DNA of 64,000 bases from Streptomyces sp. R28 (GTDB lineage: Bacteria; Actinomycetota; Actinomycetes; Streptomycetales; Streptomycetaceae): assembly GCF_041052385.1 (NCBI RefSeq), contig NZ_CP163439.1, forward strand, positions 7,987,001-8,051,000, given 5' to 3'. A model generated the notes under the pieces. The model saw only the letters and a list, made by a program, of their open reading frames with translations, ran no database searches and was not told the DNA's origin. Below, in pieces: positions 14,280-38,871 of the stretch; the stretch's first letter is position 1; each line of letters opens with the position of its first letter. Position numbers and translations under genes: made by a program.

Positions 14280-17200
14280 GTGGACAAAGAAGAGAAGCTC
14301 CGTGATTACCTGAAGAGGACGACCGCGGATCTGCGCCGCGCGCGACAGCGCCTGCGCGACATGGAGGCCGAGCAACAGCAGCCCATCGCCATCGTGGGGA
14401 TGAGCTGCCGCTACCCGGGAGGCGTGACCAGCCCCGAGGACCTCTGGCAGCTCGTCTCCACCGGCACCGACGGCGTCTCCGGATTCCCGGACGACCGCGG
14501 CTGGAACCTCGGCGGTCTCTACGAGGCCGACGCGGGCCAGGACGGCAAGTCGGCCACCGAAGAAGGCGGATTCCTCTATGGGGCAGGCGACTTCGACGCC
14601 GGCTTCTTCGGCATCTCGCCGCGCGAAGCCCTGGCCATGGACCCGCAGCAGCGGCTGCTCCTGGAGGCGTCCTGGGAGGCGTTCGAGCGTGCGGGCATCG
14701 ACCCGACGTCGCTGCGCGGCAGCCGTACGGGCGTCTTCGCGGGCTTGATGTACCACGACTACGCGGCCCGGCTCGGTTCCGTGCCCGACGGCGTCGAGGC
14801 GTTCATCGGCGTGGGCAACTCGGGCAGTGTCGTCTCCGGCCGCGTGGCCTACGCCTTCGGGCTCGAGGGCCCCGCCGTGACGGTCGACACGGCGTGCTCG
14901 TCGTCCCTGGTGAGCCTGCACCTGGCGGTGCAGTCGCTGCGCAAGGGCGAATGCACGATGGCGCTGGCCGGCGGCGTGACGGTGATGGCCACCCCCGGCA
15001 CGTTCGTGGACTTCAGCCGCCAGCGCGGCCTCGCCTCGGACGGCCGCTGCAAGTCGTTCGCGGAGGCGGCGGACGGCACGGGCTGGTCCGAGGGCGTGGG
15101 CGTGCTCCTGGTGGAGCGGCTCTCGGACGCGCGTGCCAAGGGTCACCGGGTTCTTGCGGTGGTGCGGGGCAGTGCGGTGAATCAGGATGGTGCGTCGAAT
15201 GGTCTGACGGCTCCGAATGGTCCGTCGCAGCAGCGTGTCATCCGGGCGGCGTTGGCGAGTGCGGGTCTGTCGGCGGCGGACGTCGATGCGGTGGAGGCGC
15301 ACGGTACGGGTACGACGCTGGGTGACCCGATCGAGGCGCAGGCGCTGCTCGCGACGTACGGCCAGGAGCGCCCCGAGGGGCGTCCGTTGTGGCTCGGCTC
15401 GGTGAAGTCGAACATCGGTCACACGCAGGCGGCCGCGGGTGTCGCGGGCGTCATCAAGATGGTCATGGCGATGCGGGCGGGAGTTCTGCCCCAGACCCTG
15501 CACGTTGACCAGCCGACGCCTCAGGTCGACTGGTCTGCCGGGGCCGTCGAGCTCCTGACGGAGTCGATGGCGTGGCCGGAGACGGGTGCGCCGCGTCGTG
15601 CGGGCGTCTCGTCGTTCGGCGTCAGCGGCACGAATGCGCATGTGGTGCTGGAGCAGGCGCCGGAGGTTGAGGAGCCGGAGGCGGTTGCGGGTCCGGTGGT
15701 GGTGCCGGTGGTGCCGTGGGTGGTGTCGGCGAAGTCGGAGGCGGGGCTGGCGGGGCAGGTGGATCGGCTGCGGTCGTTCGTCGCCGAGCGTCCGGGCGGG
15801 GCTGAGTTGTCGCCGGTGGATGTCGGGTTCTCGCTGGTGACGACGCGTGCGGTGCTGGAGCACCGTGCGGTGCTGATCGGCGAGCGGGTCGTGGAGGGGT
15901 CGGTGTCGCCCGGTAAGACGGGTGTGCTGTTCTCGGGGCAGGGTTCGCAACGGGCGGGCATGGGTCGGGAGTTGTATGAGGCGTATCCCGTCTTCGCGGA
16001 TGCGTTTGATGCGGTGTGTGCGGAGTTGGACCGTCATCTGGAGCGGCCTCTTCGTGAGGTGGTGTTCGGTGAGGGTGAGCTGCTGGATCAGACGCAGTTC
16101 ACGCAGGCCGGGCTGTTCGCGCTTGAGGTTGCGCTGTTTGAGCTGGTGACGTCGTGGGGTGCGAAGCCGGACTTCCTGCTCGGGCACTCGATTGGTGAGT
16201 TGTCGGCTGCGTACGTCGCCGGTGTGCTGTCCCTTGAAGACGCTGCTGCTCTCGTGGCGGCGCGGGGTCGTCTGATGCAGGCGCTCCCGACGGACGGGGC
16301 GATGGTGTCGTTGCAGGCGGCGGAGGACGAGGTCCTGCCGCTCCTGGTCGATGGCGTGTCCATCGCCGCGCTCAACGGCCTGCGCTCCACGGTGATTTCG
16401 GGCGACGAGGCGGAGGTCCTCCGGATCGCCGCGCACTTCCAGGCCGAGGGTCGTAAGACCATGCGCCTGCGCGTGAGCCATGCGTTCCACTCGCCGCGTA
16501 TGGACGGGATGCTCGACGACTTCCGTGCCGTGGCCGAAGGCCTGACCTTCAACGCCCCGCAGCTGTCGATCGTCTCGGACGTGACCGGCGAGGTCCTGTC
16601 GGCGGAGGAGATCCAGGACCCGGAGTACTGGGTCCGCCACGTCCGCGAGGCCGTCCGTTTCCTGGACGGCATCCGCACGCTGGAGTCCGCGGGCGTGACC
16701 GCGTTCCTGGAGCTGGGTCCGGATGGCGTGCTGTCTGCGATGGGGCAGGAGTGTGTCACTTCCGATTCCGGTGAGGGGCTTGCTTTTGTGCCCGTGCTCC
16801 GGAAGGACCGTGAGGAGCCGGGTTCGCTGGTCGCGGCGCTGGCCGAACTGTACGTACGGGGCATGGGAGTTGACTGGTCGGCGTACTACGCCGGCAGCGG
16901 TGCGCAACGGGTCGACCTGCCTACTTACGCCTTCCAGCATGAGCGCTACTGGCTGAAGTCCCTTCCTGCGGATGCCGTTGACGGTACGGGGTTCGGGGCG
17001 CGGCTTGTGGAGCACGCGCTGCTGGACGCGGTGGTCTCGCTCGCGGACGGGGACGGCTGGCTGTTCGCCGGTCAGCTCTCTCTTCAGTCGCATGCGTGGC
17101 TTGCGGATCATGTGGTGTTGGGTTCGGTGTTGTTGCCGGGTACGGCGTTTGTGGATCTGGCGTTGTTTGCGGGGGAGAGGGTTGGTTGTGGGGGGCTTGA

Positions 17201-20200
17201 GGAGCTGACGCTGGAGGCGCCGTTGGTGGTGCCTGAGCGTGGCGGGGTGTCGGTTCAGTTGTCGGTGGCGGCGGCGGGTGTGGATGGTCGTCGTGGGGTG
17301 AGTGTGCATTCGCGGCCGGCTGATGATGCCGAGGGCGAGTGGGTGTGTCATGCCCGGGGTGTGCTGTCGGCCGGGGCCGTGGGCGTGGGTGAGGGGCTTG
17401 AGGTGTGGCCCCCGCGTGATGCCGTCGAGTTGGAGACGGCTGATGTGTACGACCGTCTGGCGGATCAAGGTCTCGGCTATGGGCCGCTGTTCCAGGGGCT
17501 GCGGTCGGTGTGGCGGCAGGGTGACGACGTCTATGCCGAGGTCGCTCTGCCCGAGGGGACGGACGTAGACGGGTTCGGTGTGCACCCGGCGCTGTTGGAC
17601 TCGGCGTTGCATGCGATCGGGCTCGCCGTCGATGGCGGACCGGATGCGGTCGAGGGTGGTTCGCCGGGTCTGCCGTTCGCGTGGTCGGGGGTGTCGTTGT
17701 CCGCGGTGGGTGCGCGGGTGTTGCGGGTGCGGATCGTGCGCTCGGGTTCGGGTGTGTCGTTGCTGTTGGCTGATGGCTCGGGTGCGCATGTGGCGTCGGT
17801 GGAGTCGTTGGCGTTGCGTCCGGTGACTGCTGAGCAGTTGCAGGGTGCGGGTAGCGGTGGTGTGGCTCGGGATGCGTTGTTCCGGGTGGAGTGGTCGGCG
17901 CTGGCTGTGCCTGCGGATGCGGATGCGGATGCGGGTTCGCGCTCGGGCTCGGGCGAGTCTGGGGTGCGGGTCGAGTATCTGAGTGCGGATGTCGCGGGTG
18001 ATGTGGTTGCGCGGGCGCATGAAGTGGCTGGTCGTGCCTTGGAGTTGGTGCAGGGCTGGCTGGCGGATGAGTCGGCTGGTCAGGCGCGGCTGGTGGTGGT
18101 GACGCGGGGTGCGGTGGCCTGTGACGGGGCTGAGGTGCCGGATCCGGTGCAGGCGGCGGTGTGGGGTCTGCTGCGTCCGGCGCAGACGGAGAACCCCGAC
18201 CGTTTCGTCCTCGCCGACCTCGATGCGGATGAGGGTGAGCCGTCGCGGGCGGTGCTGTCCGCGGCGGTGGCTTCGGGTGAGCCGCAGTTGGCGATCCGGC
18301 GCGGTGAGGTGTTCGTGCCGCGGCTGGCGCGGGTGGTTGTTTCCGCCGAGCGGCCGGTGCGCGATCTCGACGGTCAGGGCACGGTCCTGGTGACGGGTGC
18401 GGGTGGTGCGCTGGGTGGTCTGGTGGCTCGGCATCTGGTGACGGAGCGCGGCGTAGGTCACCTGCTGCTGGTGTCTCGGCGCGGTGAACAGGCTCCAGGT
18501 AGCCGTGAGTTGGTGGCGGAGCTGGAGGAGCTGGGAGCCGCGGTGCGGGTGGCCGCGTGTGACGTAGCCGACCGCGACGCCCTGGCGGCGGTGCTGGACG
18601 CCGTGCCCGCCGAGCATCCGCTGGTGGGTGTCGTACACACGGCGGGTGTCCTGGACGACGGCATCCTCTCCTCCCTCACCCCGCAACGCCTGGACGCGGT
18701 GTTGCGTCCGAAGGTGGATGCGGCCTGGCATCTGCACGAGTTGACGCGCGACTTGGATCTGTCGCTGTTCGTGTTGTTCTCCTCTGCGGCGGGTGTGTTC
18801 GGTGGTGCGGGTCAGGCGAACTACGCGGCGGCGAACGCGTTCCTGGATGCGCTGGCTGAGGTCCGGTGTGGTGAAGGGCTTGCGGGTCAGTCGCTGGCCT
18901 GGGGTCCGTGGGCCGAGGGCGGCATGCTGGGCCGGCTCGATGACGCCGACCTGCAGCGCATGGCACGGGACGGCGTGGTGCCGCTGGTCCCCGCAGACGG
19001 CCTCGCCCTGTTCGACGCGACCCACGGAATGGAGCAGGCGGCCCTCCTGACCGTCAAGCTGGACGTCCCTGCACTGCGTCGGCGCGCCGGCACGGGCACG
19101 TTGCCCGCACTGTTGCGGAGCCTCGCGCAGGGCAACCGGCGGCGCACGGCCAGTGCCGGTGGCAGCGGATCGACGCTTGCGGAGCGTCTCGCGGCGGTGC
19201 ACCCGAGCGAACGGGCCGACTTGGTCGACGAGATGGTGAGGGCGCAGGTCGCGACCGTGCTCGGCCATGTGTCCGGGGACGTGATCGCGGCGGGGCAGGC
19301 GTTCAAGGAGCTGGGCTTCGACTCGCTCACGGCGCTCGAACTGCGGAACAGGCTCGTGTCGGCGACCGGCCTGCGCCTGCCGGCCACGTTGGTCTTCGAC
19401 TACCCGACCCCTGCGGCGCTGGCTGACTTCGTGCTGGCCGAGGCGCTGGGAACCGCCGGCGAGACGGCTGTCGGTGCGGCGGTGGCGGCAGCGGACGACG
19501 AGCCGATCGCGATCGTGGGCATGAGCTGCCGCTACCCGGGAGCGACAGCCGGCCCGGATGACCTCTGGCGGCTGGTGGCCTCGGGAGGGGACGGGATCTC
19601 CGGATTCCCGACCGACCGGGGATGGGACGTCTCAGGGCTGTTCGACAGCGATCCGAGCCAGGTGGGCACGTCGTACGCCACCGAGGGCGGGTTCCTGTAC
19701 GACGCCCCGCAGTTCGATGCGGGCTTCTTCGGGATCAGCCCGCGTGAGGCGCTGGCGATGGACCCGCAGCAGCGGCTCCTGCTCGAAGGGTCGTGGGAGG
19801 CCATCGAGTCCGCGGGGATCGACCCGGCCTCGCTGCGCGGCAGCAGCACCGGAGTGTTCGCCGGCGTGATGTACCACGACTACGCGTCCAGGCTGAGGAC
19901 GGCACCGGACGACGTCGAGGGGTACCTCGGCATCGGGAACTCCGGCAGTGTCGTCTCGGGCCGCGTCTCCTACACGCTGGGCCTTGAGGGTCCGGCGGTG
20001 ACGGTGGATACGGCGTGCTCGTCGTCGCTGGTCGCGCTGCACTGGGCGATCCAGGCGCTGCGCAAGGGCGAATGCACGATGGCGCTCGCGGGCGGCGTGA
20101 CGGTCATGGCGACGCCAGGCACCTTTGTGGAGTTCTCGCGTCAGCGTGGTCTCGCGGCGGACGGTCGCTGCAAGTCGTTCGCGGCCGGAGCCGACGGCAC

Positions 20201-23200
20201 CGGCTGGGGCGAGGGCGTCGGCATGCTCCTGGTGGAGCGGCTCTCGGACGCGCGCGCCAAGGGTCACCGGGTCCTCGCGGTGGTGCGGGGCAGTGCGGTG
20301 AATCAGGATGGCGCGTCGAATGGCCTGACGGCTCCGAATGGTCCGTCGCAGCAGCGTGTCATCCGGGCGGCGTTGGCTAGTGCGGGTCTGCAGGCGTCGC
20401 AGGTGGACGCGGTGGAGGCGCATGGTACGGGTACGACGCTGGGTGACCCGATCGAGGCGCAGGCGTTGCTCGCGACGTACGGTCAGGGTCGTTCTGAGGG
20501 GCGTCCGCTGTGGCTGGGTTCGGTGAAGTCGAACATTGGTCACACGCAGGCGGCTGCGGGTGTCGCCGGGATCATCAAGATGGTCATGGCGATGCGGCAC
20601 GGTGTGTTGCCGCGGACGCTGCACGTGGATGAGCCGACGCCTCAGGTCGACTGGTCGGCGGGGGCGGTTGAGCTCTTGACGGAGCCGGTGGAGTGGCCGG
20701 AGACGGGTGAGCCGCGTCGTGCGGGTGTCTCGTCGTTCGGTATCAGCGGTACGAATGCGCATGTGCTGCTGGAGCAGGCGCCGGAGGTTGAGGAGCCGGA
20801 GCCGGTTGTGGGGCCGGTGGTGTTGCCGGTGGTGCCGTGGGTGGTGTCGGCGAAGTCGGAGGCGGGGCTGGCGGGGCAGGTGGAGCGGCTGAGGTCGTTC
20901 GTCGCCGAGCGTCCCGAACTGTCTCCCGTGGATGTCGGTTTCTCGCTGGCTACGACGCGTGCGGTGCTGGAGCACCGGGCGGTGCTGATCGGCGGCGAGC
21001 AGGTGGCCGTGGGTTCGGTGTCGCCCGGCAAGGCGGGTGTGCTGTTCTCAGGCCAAGGATCACAACGGGCCGGTATGGGACGGGAGTTGTACAAGGCGTA
21101 TCCCGTCTTCGCGGACGCGTTCGACGCGGTGTGTGCGGAGCTGGACCGCCACTTGGACCAGTCCCTGCGTGAGGTCGTCTTCGACGGTGGTGAGCTGTTG
21201 GATCAGACGCAGTTCACGCAGGCGGGTCTGTTCGCTCTGGAAGTCGCGCTGTTTGAGCTGGTGACGTCGTGGGGTGTGAAGCCCGACTTCCTGCTGGGCC
21301 ACTCGATTGGTGAGTTGTCGGCTGCGTACGTGGCCGGCGTGCTGTCCCTGGAGGACGCTGCTGCTCTCGTGGCGGCGCGGGGTCGTCTGATGCAGGCGCT
21401 TCCGGCCGGCGGGGCGATGGTGTCGTTGCAGGCGGCGGAGGACGAGGTCCTGCCGCTGCTGGGCGACGGCGTGTCCATCGCCGCGCTCAACGGCCCGCGT
21501 TCCACGGTGATTTCGGGCGATGAGGACGCGGTGCTTGCCATTGCCGCGTACTTCGAGGGTGAGGGTCGTAAGACCAAGCGCTTGCGTGTGAGCCATGCGT
21601 TCCACTCGCCGCGTATGGACGCGATGCTCGACGACTTCCGTGCCGTGGCGCAGGGACTGACCTTCAACGCGCCCGAGGTCGCCATCGTCTCCGACGTGAC
21701 CGGCACGGTCCTGACATCGGCTGAACTCCAGGACCCGGAGTACTGGGTCCGTCATGTCCGTAAGGCCGTCCGTTTCCTGGACGGCATCCGCACCCTGGAA
21801 GCGGAAGGCGTGACCAGGTTCCTGGAGCTGGGCCCCGACGGAGTCCTCTCCGCGATGGCCCAGGACTGCGTCACATCCGGCTCCGGCGCCGAGGAGCTCA
21901 CCTTCGTACCCGCCCTCCGCAAGAACCGCGAGGAGCCGGAGACCCTGCTCACCGCCCTCGCTCAACTGCACGTACGCGGCAAAGCAGTTGACTGGACGGC
22001 CTACTACGCAGGCACCGGCGCCCGCCGCGTCGACCTGCCCACATACGCCTTCCAGCATCAGGGCTACTGGCTGACGGATGACCGTACGTACGACGGCGAC
22101 GCAAGTGGTCTTGGGCAGAGTCCGGACGAGCATCCGCTGCTGGGTGCGGCGGTTCCGCTGGCCGGGGGCGCGGGTGTGGTGTTCACCGGGCTCCTGTCGC
22201 CCGCCAGGTACCCGTGGCTCGCCGATCACCTTGTCAAGGGCTCGATCTTGTTGCCCGGTACGGCACTTGTGGATCTGGCGCTGCACGCCGGCGAGTACGT
22301 CGAGTGCGGATCGCTGGACGAGCTGACGTTGGAAGCGCCGCTGGTGCTGTCGGAGCGGATCGACACTCAGGTGCAACTCGTGGTGGGCGCTCCCGGTGAC
22401 GAGAGCGGACGCCGGGCGCTGACCGTGTACTCGCGCCCCTCCGACGACCCGCGTGCCGAATGGACGCGGCACGCGGAAGGTGTGCTTTCGGTCGAGGCCG
22501 GGGCCGTGGGCGCGGGTGAGGGGCTTGAGGTGTGGCCCCCGCGTGATGCCGTCGAGTTGGAGACGGCCGATGTGTACGACCGCCTGGCGGCTCAAGGGCT
22601 CGACTACGGGCCGGCGTTCCAGGGGCTGCGCGCTGCATGGAGGCGCGGCGATGAGCTGTTCACGGAGGTGTCCCTCCCCGACGGCCTTGAGACTGGCGGA
22701 TTCGGTCTGCACCCGGCGCTCTTTGACGCTGCCTTGCACACGATGGCCGTCTCGGATGCGGGATTCCAGGCTGACGAGGGTGGTTCGCCGGGTCTGCCGT
22801 TCGCGTGGTCGGGGGTGTCGTTGTCCGCGGTGGGTGCGCGGGTGTTGCGGGTGCGGATCGTGCGCTCGGGTTCGGGTGTGTCGTTGCTGTTGGCTGATGG
22901 CTCGGGTGCGCATGTGGCGTCGGTGGAGTCGTTGGCGTTGCGTCCGGTGACTGCTGAGCAGTTGCAGGGTGCGGGTAGCGGTGGTGTGGCTCGGGATGCG
23001 TTGTTCCGGGTGGAGTGGTCGGCGCTGGCTGTGCCTGCGGATGCGGATGCGGATGCGGGCTCGCGCTCGGGCTCGGGCGAGTCTGGGGTGCGGGTCGAGT
23101 ATCTGAGTGCGGATGTCGCGGGCGACGTGGTTGCACGGACGCATGAAGTGGCTGGTCGTGCCTTGGAGTTGGTGCAGGGCTGGCTGGCGGACGAGCAGTT

Positions 23201-24845
23201 CGGGCAGGCGCGGCTGGTGGTCGTGACGCGGGGTGCGGTGGCCTGCAACGACGCCGAGGTGCCGGATCCGGTGCAGGCGGCGGTGTGGGGTCTGCTGCGT
23301 TCGGCGCAGACGGAGAACCCCGACCGTTTCGTCCTCGCCGATCTCGCCCCGGACCTGGCCGTGGAGCTCGAAGGCGATGCGGCATCACGGGCGGTGCTGT
23401 CCGCGGCGGTGGCTTCGGGTGAGCCGCAGTTGGCGATCCGGCGCGGTGAGGTGTTCGTGCCGCGGCTGGCGCGGGCCGTTGTTTCCGCCGAGCGGCCGGT
23501 GCGCGATCTCGACGGTCAGGGCACGGTCCTGGTGACGGGTGCCAGTGGTGCGCTGGGTGGTCTGGTGGCCCGGCATCTGGTGACGGAGCGCGGCGTACGC
23601 CACCTGCTCTTGCTGTCCCGGCGCGGTGAACAGGCCCCAGGCAGCGCTGAGTTGGTGGCGGAGTTGGAGGAGCTGGGTGCCGGGGTGCGGGTGGCCGCGT
23701 GTGATGTGGCCGATCGTGACGCTCTGGCGGCGGTGCTGGACGCCGTGCCCGCCGAGCACCCGCTGGTGGGTGTCGTACACACGGCGGGTGTCCTGGACGA
23801 CGGCATCCTCTCCTCCCTCACCCCGCAACGCCTGGACGCGGTGTTGCGTCCGAAGGTGGATGCGGCCTGGCATCTGCACGAGTTGACGCGCGACTTGGAC
23901 CTGTCGCTGTTTGTGCTGTTCTCGTCGGCGGCGGGTGTGTTCGGTGGTGCGGGTCAGGCGAACTACGCGGCGGCGAACGCGTTCCTGGACGCGCTGGCGG
24001 AGGTGCGGCGTGGTGAAGGGCTTGTGGGTCAGTCGCTGGCCTGGGGTCCGTGGGCGGAGAGTGGCATGCTCGGGCGCCTCGATGACGCCGAGGCACAGCG
24101 CATGGCCAGGTCCGGTGTTCCGCCGCTCTCGGCCGAGCAGGGCATCGAACTCTTCGACGCCGCCGGTGCGCTGCCGGAAGCCGTGCTCGTCCCCGTCCGG
24201 CTGGACTTCGCCGCGCTGCGGCGGCAGTCGGCGGGCAAGCCGCTGCCGGTCATGTTCCGCTCGCTGATCCGCAGGTCGGCCCCGCGCGCGGCCGACGGGC
24301 GCTCCGGTTCCGAGGGCGGCGGCGGATCATTCGTCGACCGGCTGCGTCCGCTGCCCGACGCCGAACGAGAGCGGCTCACCCTCCAGTTGGTGTGCGACCG
24401 AGTGGCCGAGGTGCTGGGCCACGCTCGGGGCGCAGACGTCAAACCCCATGACGCCTTCACGGAGATGGGCTTCGACTCGCTCACCGCCGTCGAACTGCGC
24501 AACCGGCTCAACGCCGAGACCGGCCTGCGGCTGCCCGCGACGCTGGTCTTCGACTACCCCACCCCGATGGTGCTCGCCGAGCACATCCTGGGCGAGGCCG
24601 CTCCGGCGAAGGCCGCGACCCGCTCGGTGCTCGCCGAACTCGACCAGCTGGAGGCTGCGTTCACCTCCCTGGACACGGCCGACGATGAGCCGCTGGCCGA
24701 GGTCACCGCCCGGCTGAACGCGCTCGTGGCCAAGTGGAACGAGGCGCGCGGACAAGCGGTGACGACGGACGACGTGAGCAACACCCTCGACACAGCCTCA
24801 GACGACGAGCTGTTCGACTTCATCGACAACAGGTTCGGCAGGTGA
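14280..24845 (+). CDS. Type I modular PKS, two modules (gene 2)
   Basis: A 3521-residue bimodular PKS. Residues 1-32 form a charged N-terminal docking coiled coil (EEKLRDYLKRTTADL). Module 1: KS 33-461, AT 547-861, DH 910-1191, KR 1367-1601, ACP 1651-1721. Module 2: KS 1741-2171, AT 2252-2567, DH 2616-2894, KR 3081-3318, ACP 3371-3437. Residues 3444-3521 are a C-terminal docking region ending DDELFDFIDNRFGR. Both modules are predicted to add malonyl units and leave a double bond, so together with gene 1 they would build a conjugated triene. The start is a GTG at 14280 with a weak ribosome site; the docking sequence begins right there and supports it. Gene 3 starts 7 bp after the stop. Much of module 1 from 15120 on uses G- and T-ending codons, unlike its 5' end. 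Confidence 0.97.
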   Translation: MDKEEKLRDYLKRTTADLRRARQRLRDMEAEQQQPIAIVGMSCRYPGGVTSPEDLWQLVSTGTDGVSGFPDDRGWNLGGLYEADAGQDGKSATEEGGFLYGAGDFDAGFFGISPREALAMDPQQRLLLEASWEAFERAGIDPTSLRGSRTGVFAGLMYHDYAARLGSVPDGVEAFIGVGNSGSVVSGRVAYAFGLEGPAVTVDTACSSSLVSLHLAVQSLRKGECTMALAGGVTVMATPGTFVDFSRQRGLASDGRCKSFAEAADGTGWSEGVGVLLVERLSDARAKGHRVLAVVRGSAVNQDGASNGLTAPNGPSQQRVIRAALASAGLSAADVDAVEAHGTGTTLGDPIEAQALLATYGQERPEGRPLWLGSVKSNIGHTQAAAGVAGVIKMVMAMRAGVLPQTLHVDQPTPQVDWSAGAVELLTESMAWPETGAPRRAGVSSFGVSGTNAHVVLEQAPEVEEPEAVAGPVVVPVVPWVVSAKSEAGLAGQVDRLRSFVAERPGGAELSPVDVGFSLVTTRAVLEHRAVLIGERVVEGSVSPGKTGVLFSGQGSQRAGMGRELYEAYPVFADAFDAVCAELDRHLERPLREVVFGEGELLDQTQFTQAGLFALEVALFELVTSWGAKPDFLLGHSIGELSAAYVAGVLSLEDAAALVAARGRLMQALPTDGAMVSLQAAEDEVLPLLVDGVSIAALNGLRSTVISGDEAEVLRIAAHFQAEGRKTMRLRVSHAFHSPRMDGMLDDFRAVAEGLTFNAPQLSIVSDVTGEVLSAEEIQDPEYWVRHVREAVRFLDGIRTLESAGVTAFLELGPDGVLSAMGQECVTSDSGEGLAFVPVLRKDREEPGSLVAALAELYVRGMGVDWSAYYAGSGAQRVDLPTYAFQHERYWLKSLPADAVDGTGFGARLVEHALLDAVVSLADGDGWLFAGQLSLQSHAWLADHVVLGSVLLPGTAFVDLALFAGERVGCGGLEELTLEAPLVVPERGGVSVQLSVAAAGVDGRRGVSVHSRPADDAEGEWVCHARGVLSAGAVGVGEGLEVWPPRDAVELETADVYDRLADQGLGYGPLFQGLRSVWRQGDDVYAEVALPEGTDVDGFGVHPALLDSALHAIGLAVDGGPDAVEGGSPGLPFAWSGVSLSAVGARVLRVRIVRSGSGVSLLLADGSGAHVASVESLALRPVTAEQLQGAGSGGVARDALFRVEWSALAVPADADADAGSRSGSGESGVRVEYLSADVAGDVVARAHEVAGRALELVQGWLADESAGQARLVVVTRGAVACDGAEVPDPVQAAVWGLLRPAQTENPDRFVLADLDADEGEPSRAVLSAAVASGEPQLAIRRGEVFVPRLARVVVSAERPVRDLDGQGTVLVTGAGGALGGLVARHLVTERGVGHLLLVSRRGEQAPGSRELVAELEELGAAVRVAACDVADRDALAAVLDAVPAEHPLVGVVHTAGVLDDGILSSLTPQRLDAVLRPKVDAAWHLHELTRDLDLSLFVLFSSAAGVFGGAGQANYAAANAFLDALAEVRCGEGLAGQSLAWGPWAEGGMLGRLDDADLQRMARDGVVPLVPADGLALFDATHGMEQAALLTVKLDVPALRRRAGTGTLPALLRSLAQGNRRRTASAGGSGSTLAERLAAVHPSERADLVDEMVRAQVATVLGHVSGDVIAAGQAFKELGFDSLTALELRNRLVSATGLRLPATLVFDYPTPAALADFVLAEALGTAGETAVGAAVAAADDEPIAIVGMSCRYPGATAGPDDLWRLVASGGDGISGFPTDRGWDVSGLFDSDPSQVGTSYATEGGFLYDAPQFDAGFFGISPREALAMDPQQRLLLEGSWEAIESAGIDPASLRGSSTGVFAGVMYHDYASRLRTAPDDVEGYLGIGNSGSVVSGRVSYTLGLEGPAVTVDTACSSSLVALHWAIQALRKGECTMALAGGVTVMATPGTFVEFSRQRGLAADGRCKSFAAGADGTGWGEGVGMLLVERLSDARAKGHRVLAVVRGSAVNQDGASNGLTAPNGPSQQRVIRAALASAGLQASQVDAVEAHGTGTTLGDPIEAQALLATYGQGRSEGRPLWLGSVKSNIGHTQAAAGVAGIIKMVMAMRHGVLPRTLHVDEPTPQVDWSAGAVELLTEPVEWPETGEPRRAGVSSFGISGTNAHVLLEQAPEVEEPEPVVGPVVLPVVPWVVSAKSEAGLAGQVERLRSFVAERPELSPVDVGFSLATTRAVLEHRAVLIGGEQVAVGSVSPGKAGVLFSGQGSQRAGMGRELYKAYPVFADAFDAVCAELDRHLDQSLREVVFDGGELLDQTQFTQAGLFALEVALFELVTSWGVKPDFLLGHSIGELSAAYVAGVLSLEDAAALVAARGRLMQALPAGGAMVSLQAAEDEVLPLLGDGVSIAALNGPRSTVISGDEDAVLAIAAYFEGEGRKTKRLRVSHAFHSPRMDAMLDDFRAVAQGLTFNAPEVAIVSDVTGTVLTSAELQDPEYWVRHVRKAVRFLDGIRTLEAEGVTRFLELGPDGVLSAMAQDCVTSGSGAEELTFVPALRKNREEPETLLTALAQLHVRGKAVDWTAYYAGTGARRVDLPTYAFQHQGYWLTDDRTYDGDASGLGQSPDEHPLLGAAVPLAGGAGVVFTGLLSPARYPWLADHLVKGSILLPGTALVDLALHAGEYVECGSLDELTLEAPLVLSERIDTQVQLVVGAPGDESGRRALTVYSRPSDDPRAEWTRHAEGVLSVEAGAVGAGEGLEVWPPRDAVELETADVYDRLAAQGLDYGPAFQGLRAAWRRGDELFTEVSLPDGLETGGFGLHPALFDAALHTMAVSDAGFQADEGGSPGLPFAWSGVSLSAVGARVLRVRIVRSGSGVSLLLADGSGAHVASVESLALRPVTAEQLQGAGSGGVARDALFRVEWSALAVPADADADAGSRSGSGESGVRVEYLSADVAGDVVARTHEVAGRALELVQGWLADEQFGQARLVVVTRGAVACNDAEVPDPVQAAVWGLLRSAQTENPDRFVLADLAPDLAVELEGDAASRAVLSAAVASGEPQLAIRRGEVFVPRLARAVVSAERPVRDLDGQGTVLVTGASGALGGLVARHLVTERGVRHLLLLSRRGEQAPGSAELVAELEELGAGVRVAACDVADRDALAAVLDAVPAEHPLVGVVHTAGVLDDGILSSLTPQRLDAVLRPKVDAAWHLHELTRDLDLSLFVLFSSAAGVFGGAGQANYAAANAFLDALAEVRRGEGLVGQSLAWGPWAESGMLGRLDDAEAQRMARSGVPPLSAEQGIELFDAAGALPEAVLVPVRLDFAALRRQSAGKPLPVMFRSLIRRSAPRAADGRSGSEGGGGSFVDRLRPLPDAERERLTLQLVCDRVAEVLGHARGADVKPHDAFTEMGFDSLTAVELRNRLNAETGLRLPATLVFDYPTPMVLAEHILGEAAPAKAATRSVLAELDQLEAAFTSLDTADDEPLAEVTARLNALVAKWNEARGQAVTTDDVSNTLDTASDDELFDFIDNRFGR
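15632..17372 (+). repeat. Long collinear similarity tract, copy 1 (with 61598-63338)
   Basis: The KS-AT linker, AT and DH start of gene 2 module 1 align with gene 5 module 2 at a constant offset of 45966 bp. Several stretches are almost identical (for example 17079-17372 and 16767-16911); others, such as about 16914-17075, are diverged. Confidence 0.75.
17652..17998 (+). repeat. Intragenic duplication, copy 1 (with 22776-23122)
   Basis: 347 bp matching 22776-23122 with one mismatch seen by eye. It spans the end of the DH domain and the start of the KR region in gene 2 module 1. A further related copy starts near 63628 in gene 5. Confidence 0.85.
19500..24590 (+). other. PKS gene 2 module 2: KS-AT-DH-KR-ACP, malonyl
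   Basis: KS is intact. AT has GHSIGE and HAFH (malonyl). DH has HLVKGSILLP, YGP and DAALH. KR is B-type (LDD) with loop TGASGALG. ACP has GFDSL. The post-DH linker and start of the KR are nearly identical to module 1. Confidence 0.93.
22776..23122 (+). repeat. Intragenic duplication, copy 2 (with 17652-17998)
   Basis: This is the gene 2 module 2 copy, offset by exactly 5124 bp. Sequence on both sides diverges quickly, which marks a conversion tract rather than overall module similarity. Confidence 0.85.
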
Positions 24846-24852
24846 CTCGCTG

Positions 24853-38871
<14,019 letters not shown>

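Larger units (their letters stand above)
14376..19440 (+). other. PKS gene 2 module 1: KS-AT-DH-KR-ACP, malonyl
   Basis: KS has TACSSSLV, EAHGTGT and SNIGHTQ. AT has GHSIGE and HAFH (malonyl). DH has an intact HVVLGSVLLP, YGP and DSALH. KR is B-type (LDD) with a slightly unusual cofactor loop, TGAGGALG in place of TGGTGALG. ACP has GFDSL. From 15632 to 17372 it is collinear without gaps with gene 5 module 2. Confidence 0.93.

Noticed and set aside
14247..19268. Very long open frame on the minus strand opposite PKS gene 2 (similar ones at 45218-50335, 58680-63965, 31396-35907 and elsewhere)
   Set aside because: These are shadows caused by high third-position GC opposite real PKS genes. Their translations are rich in Arg, His and Gln without any recognisable domain.
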